Shown: positions 4,276 through 5,343 of the stretch, one piece after another
How the letters are laid out: each line of letters begins with the position of its first letter
Numbering within the stretch: the first letter of the stretch is position 1
Assembly: GCA_000432995.1 (NCBI GenBank)
Contig: HF972653.1
Coordinates: 1-5,343, forward strand
Source: Clostridium sp. CAG:1013
Lineage (GTDB): Bacteria; Bacillota; Clostridia; Oscillospirales; Acutalibacteraceae
DNA length: 5,343 bases
Direction of reading: 5' to 3'
Made by a program: the position numbers and the translations under genes
Notes under the pieces: generated by a model
What the model saw: only the letters and a program-made list of their open reading frames with translations
The model's database searches: none
What the model was told of the DNA's origin: nothing

Positions 4276-5343
4276 TCAGCTCTGCTCTCCCCCAGCTTCC
4301 AAGCAAGCCTTTCTCTGCTCTTCCAGTTCGGTCATCTTCCGGAACTCTCGGACTACGAAGATCACCGAGACCACAAAAGCGATACCATCCGCAATGGGGC
4401 CGGCTACAAGCACGCCAAAGAGTCCCAGCCACAAGGGCAGCAGAAGCATCAACGGGATGAGGAAAAAGATCTGCCGAGTCAGGGACAGGAACAATCCCTT
4501 CAGCGCCTTGCCAATAGCGGTGAAGAAATTGGAAGAGAGCAGCTGCACACCGTTGACTAGCACCATAAACAGGAATGTCCTCATGAAGAGGATTGCGAAC
4601 TCATAGTAGAGCTCGTCACCTGTTCCAAACAGGGAAATAATTGCCCGAGGGAAGAATTGGAACAGGATGAAACCCACTGCGGAAATCACCAGGTTCCATT
4701 TGATTGCCAGCAGGTACGCCTGTTTCACCCGTTGATATTTCTGGGCGCCGAAGTTAAACCCGATGATGGGCTGCACCCCCTGGGAAATACCCACGATAAT
4801 GGAAAGCAGGATAGCGTTGGTTTTCATGACGATACCGCAAGCCGCCAGAGGGATTTCCTCCCCGTAAACAGACATGGCTCCGTAGTAAGTGAGAGAATTG
4901 TTCAAAGCGATCTGCACGATGGTGATTGCAACCTGATTGACGCAGCTGCTGATGCCCGTGTAGAAGGTTCTCCCCATCTCTCGGAGATCTACCCTGAAAC
5001 AAGCCCGGGTAAGGCGGATATTCCGGAATCTCCACAAATATCCCAATGCCATAAAGAAGGACAGAAACTGCCCCAAGATGGTGGCCAACGCCGCGCCGAC
5101 CATACGCCAGTGGAAAATGAAAATAAATACCGGGTCCAGAATGGTGTTGACGATAGCCCCAGCTACCATACAAGCCATGGAGTATTTTGGCCTGCCGTCC
5201 GCTCGGATCAGGTTGCTGATGCCGTTGGTGAGAATCAAAAACGGCATGCCGATCAGGGTGATCCCCGCATACTGCTGGGCATAAGGCATCACCTGATCGG
5301 TGGTGCCGAAAATCCGCAGCAAAGGTGTCAGAAACAACTCCCC
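4276..5343 (-). CDS. MATE family efflux transporter (C-terminal part, N-terminus beyond window)
   Basis: This is an integral membrane antiporter that exports drugs or other organic cations using a Na+ or H+ gradient. The visible 355 codons run from GELFLTPLLRIFGTTDQVMP to the TGA at 4278-4276. The frame is open through the right edge, so roughly the first 95 residues (about three helices) of a typical 450-residue MATE are missing only because the window ends. Family landmarks are NLIRADGRPKYSM, then ILDPVFIFIF, then GAALATILGQ in the first half, and GISQGVQPIIGFNFGAQKYQRVKQA, the signature at the start of the second six-helix bundle. The protein ends in a charged cytoplasmic tail (MTELEEQRKACLEAGGEQS). 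It converges on the recombinase gene with only nine bases between stop codons and no terminator hairpin there. It could serve the neighbouring redox operon as an exporter, but it lies on the opposite strand and a functional link is inference. Confidence 0.93.
   Translation of the reverse strand, partial: GELFLTPLLRIFGTTDQVMPYAQQYAGITLIGMPFLILTNGISNLIRADGRPKYSMACMVAGAIVNTILDPVFIFIFHWRMVGAALATILGQFLSFFMALGYLWRFRNIRLTRACFRVDLREMGRTFYTGISSCVNQVAITIVQIALNNSLTYYGAMSVYGEEIPLAACGIVMKTNAILLSIIVGISQGVQPIIGFNFGAQKYQRVKQAYLLAIKWNLVISAVGFILFQFFPRAIISLFGTGDELYYEFAILFMRTFLFMVLVNGVQLLSSNFFTAIGKALKGLFLSLTRQIFFLIPLMLLLPLWLGLFGVLVAGPIADGIAFVVSVIFVVREFRKMTELEEQRKACLEAGGEQS

Noticed and set aside
4260..4350. Right-hand attachment site or the missing MerR operator half after the recombinase
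   Set aside because: I looked for a repeat of the 404-450 sequence and for the mirror of CTCTAAGTTA and found neither.
4754..5173. Minus-strand 139-codon frame within the MATE gene
   Set aside because: It is an out-of-frame shadow of the MATE coding sequence, which has the family signatures in its own frame.
1..5343. CRISPR arrays, tRNA or rRNA genes, insertion-sequence transposase
   Set aside because: No regularly spaced repeats, cloverleaf-like elements, rRNA motifs or transposase signatures were seen on either strand.

Overview
The window reads like a chromosomal accessory region of a moderate-GC Firmicute, most likely a gut member of the Clostridia (Oscillospiraceae-like). The reasons are strong AGGAGG-type Shine-Dalgarno sites, intrinsic terminators with T-runs, a CotJC-type manganese catalase remnant (a spore-former family), a clostridial-style large serine recombinase and a MATE exporter. 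This placement is inferred from protein style, not from a search.

Layout, left to right. (1) At about 46-440, minus strand, lies the C-terminal part of a manganese catalase. It lacks its N-terminal third, and a hairpin terminator (12-46) sits just beyond it. (2) At 473-543 is a well-formed promoter with two dyads placed as in LysR-type activated promoters, but no LysR gene is visible next to it. (3) At 565-2325, plus strand, is a three-gene operon: a hexapeptide-repeat sugar O-acetyltransferase, an iron-sulfur flavoprotein-like FMN reductase, and a lipoprotein with a cyclophilin-like domain. It ends at a strong terminator (2333-2376). (4) At 2385-2461 are what looks like half of a MerR-type promoter and a hairpin covering a ribosome binding site. 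(5) At 2469-4266, plus strand, a 58-residue protein of unknown role is followed by a 524-residue large serine recombinase. (6) From 4276 to the right edge, minus strand, is a MATE-family efflux protein whose N-terminus lies outside the window.

How the parts may work together: the LysR-type promoter and three-gene operon resemble the redox or xenobiotic-response clusters of Firmicutes that combine an acetyltransferase, a flavin reductase and a cyclophilin-like protein. MATE exporters also occur near such clusters. The recombinase pair and the broken catalase mark the region as mobile or rearranged.

The observations most worth following are: the catalase break right at its conserved metal-binding motif, next to an orphan LysR-type operator; a perfect internal Shine-Dalgarno and GTG at the lipoprotein linker/domain boundary, which could give a second, cytoplasmic form; and the small protein with a hairpin-masked start just upstream of the recombinase. 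I saw no RNA genes, CRISPR array or insertion-sequence transposase.
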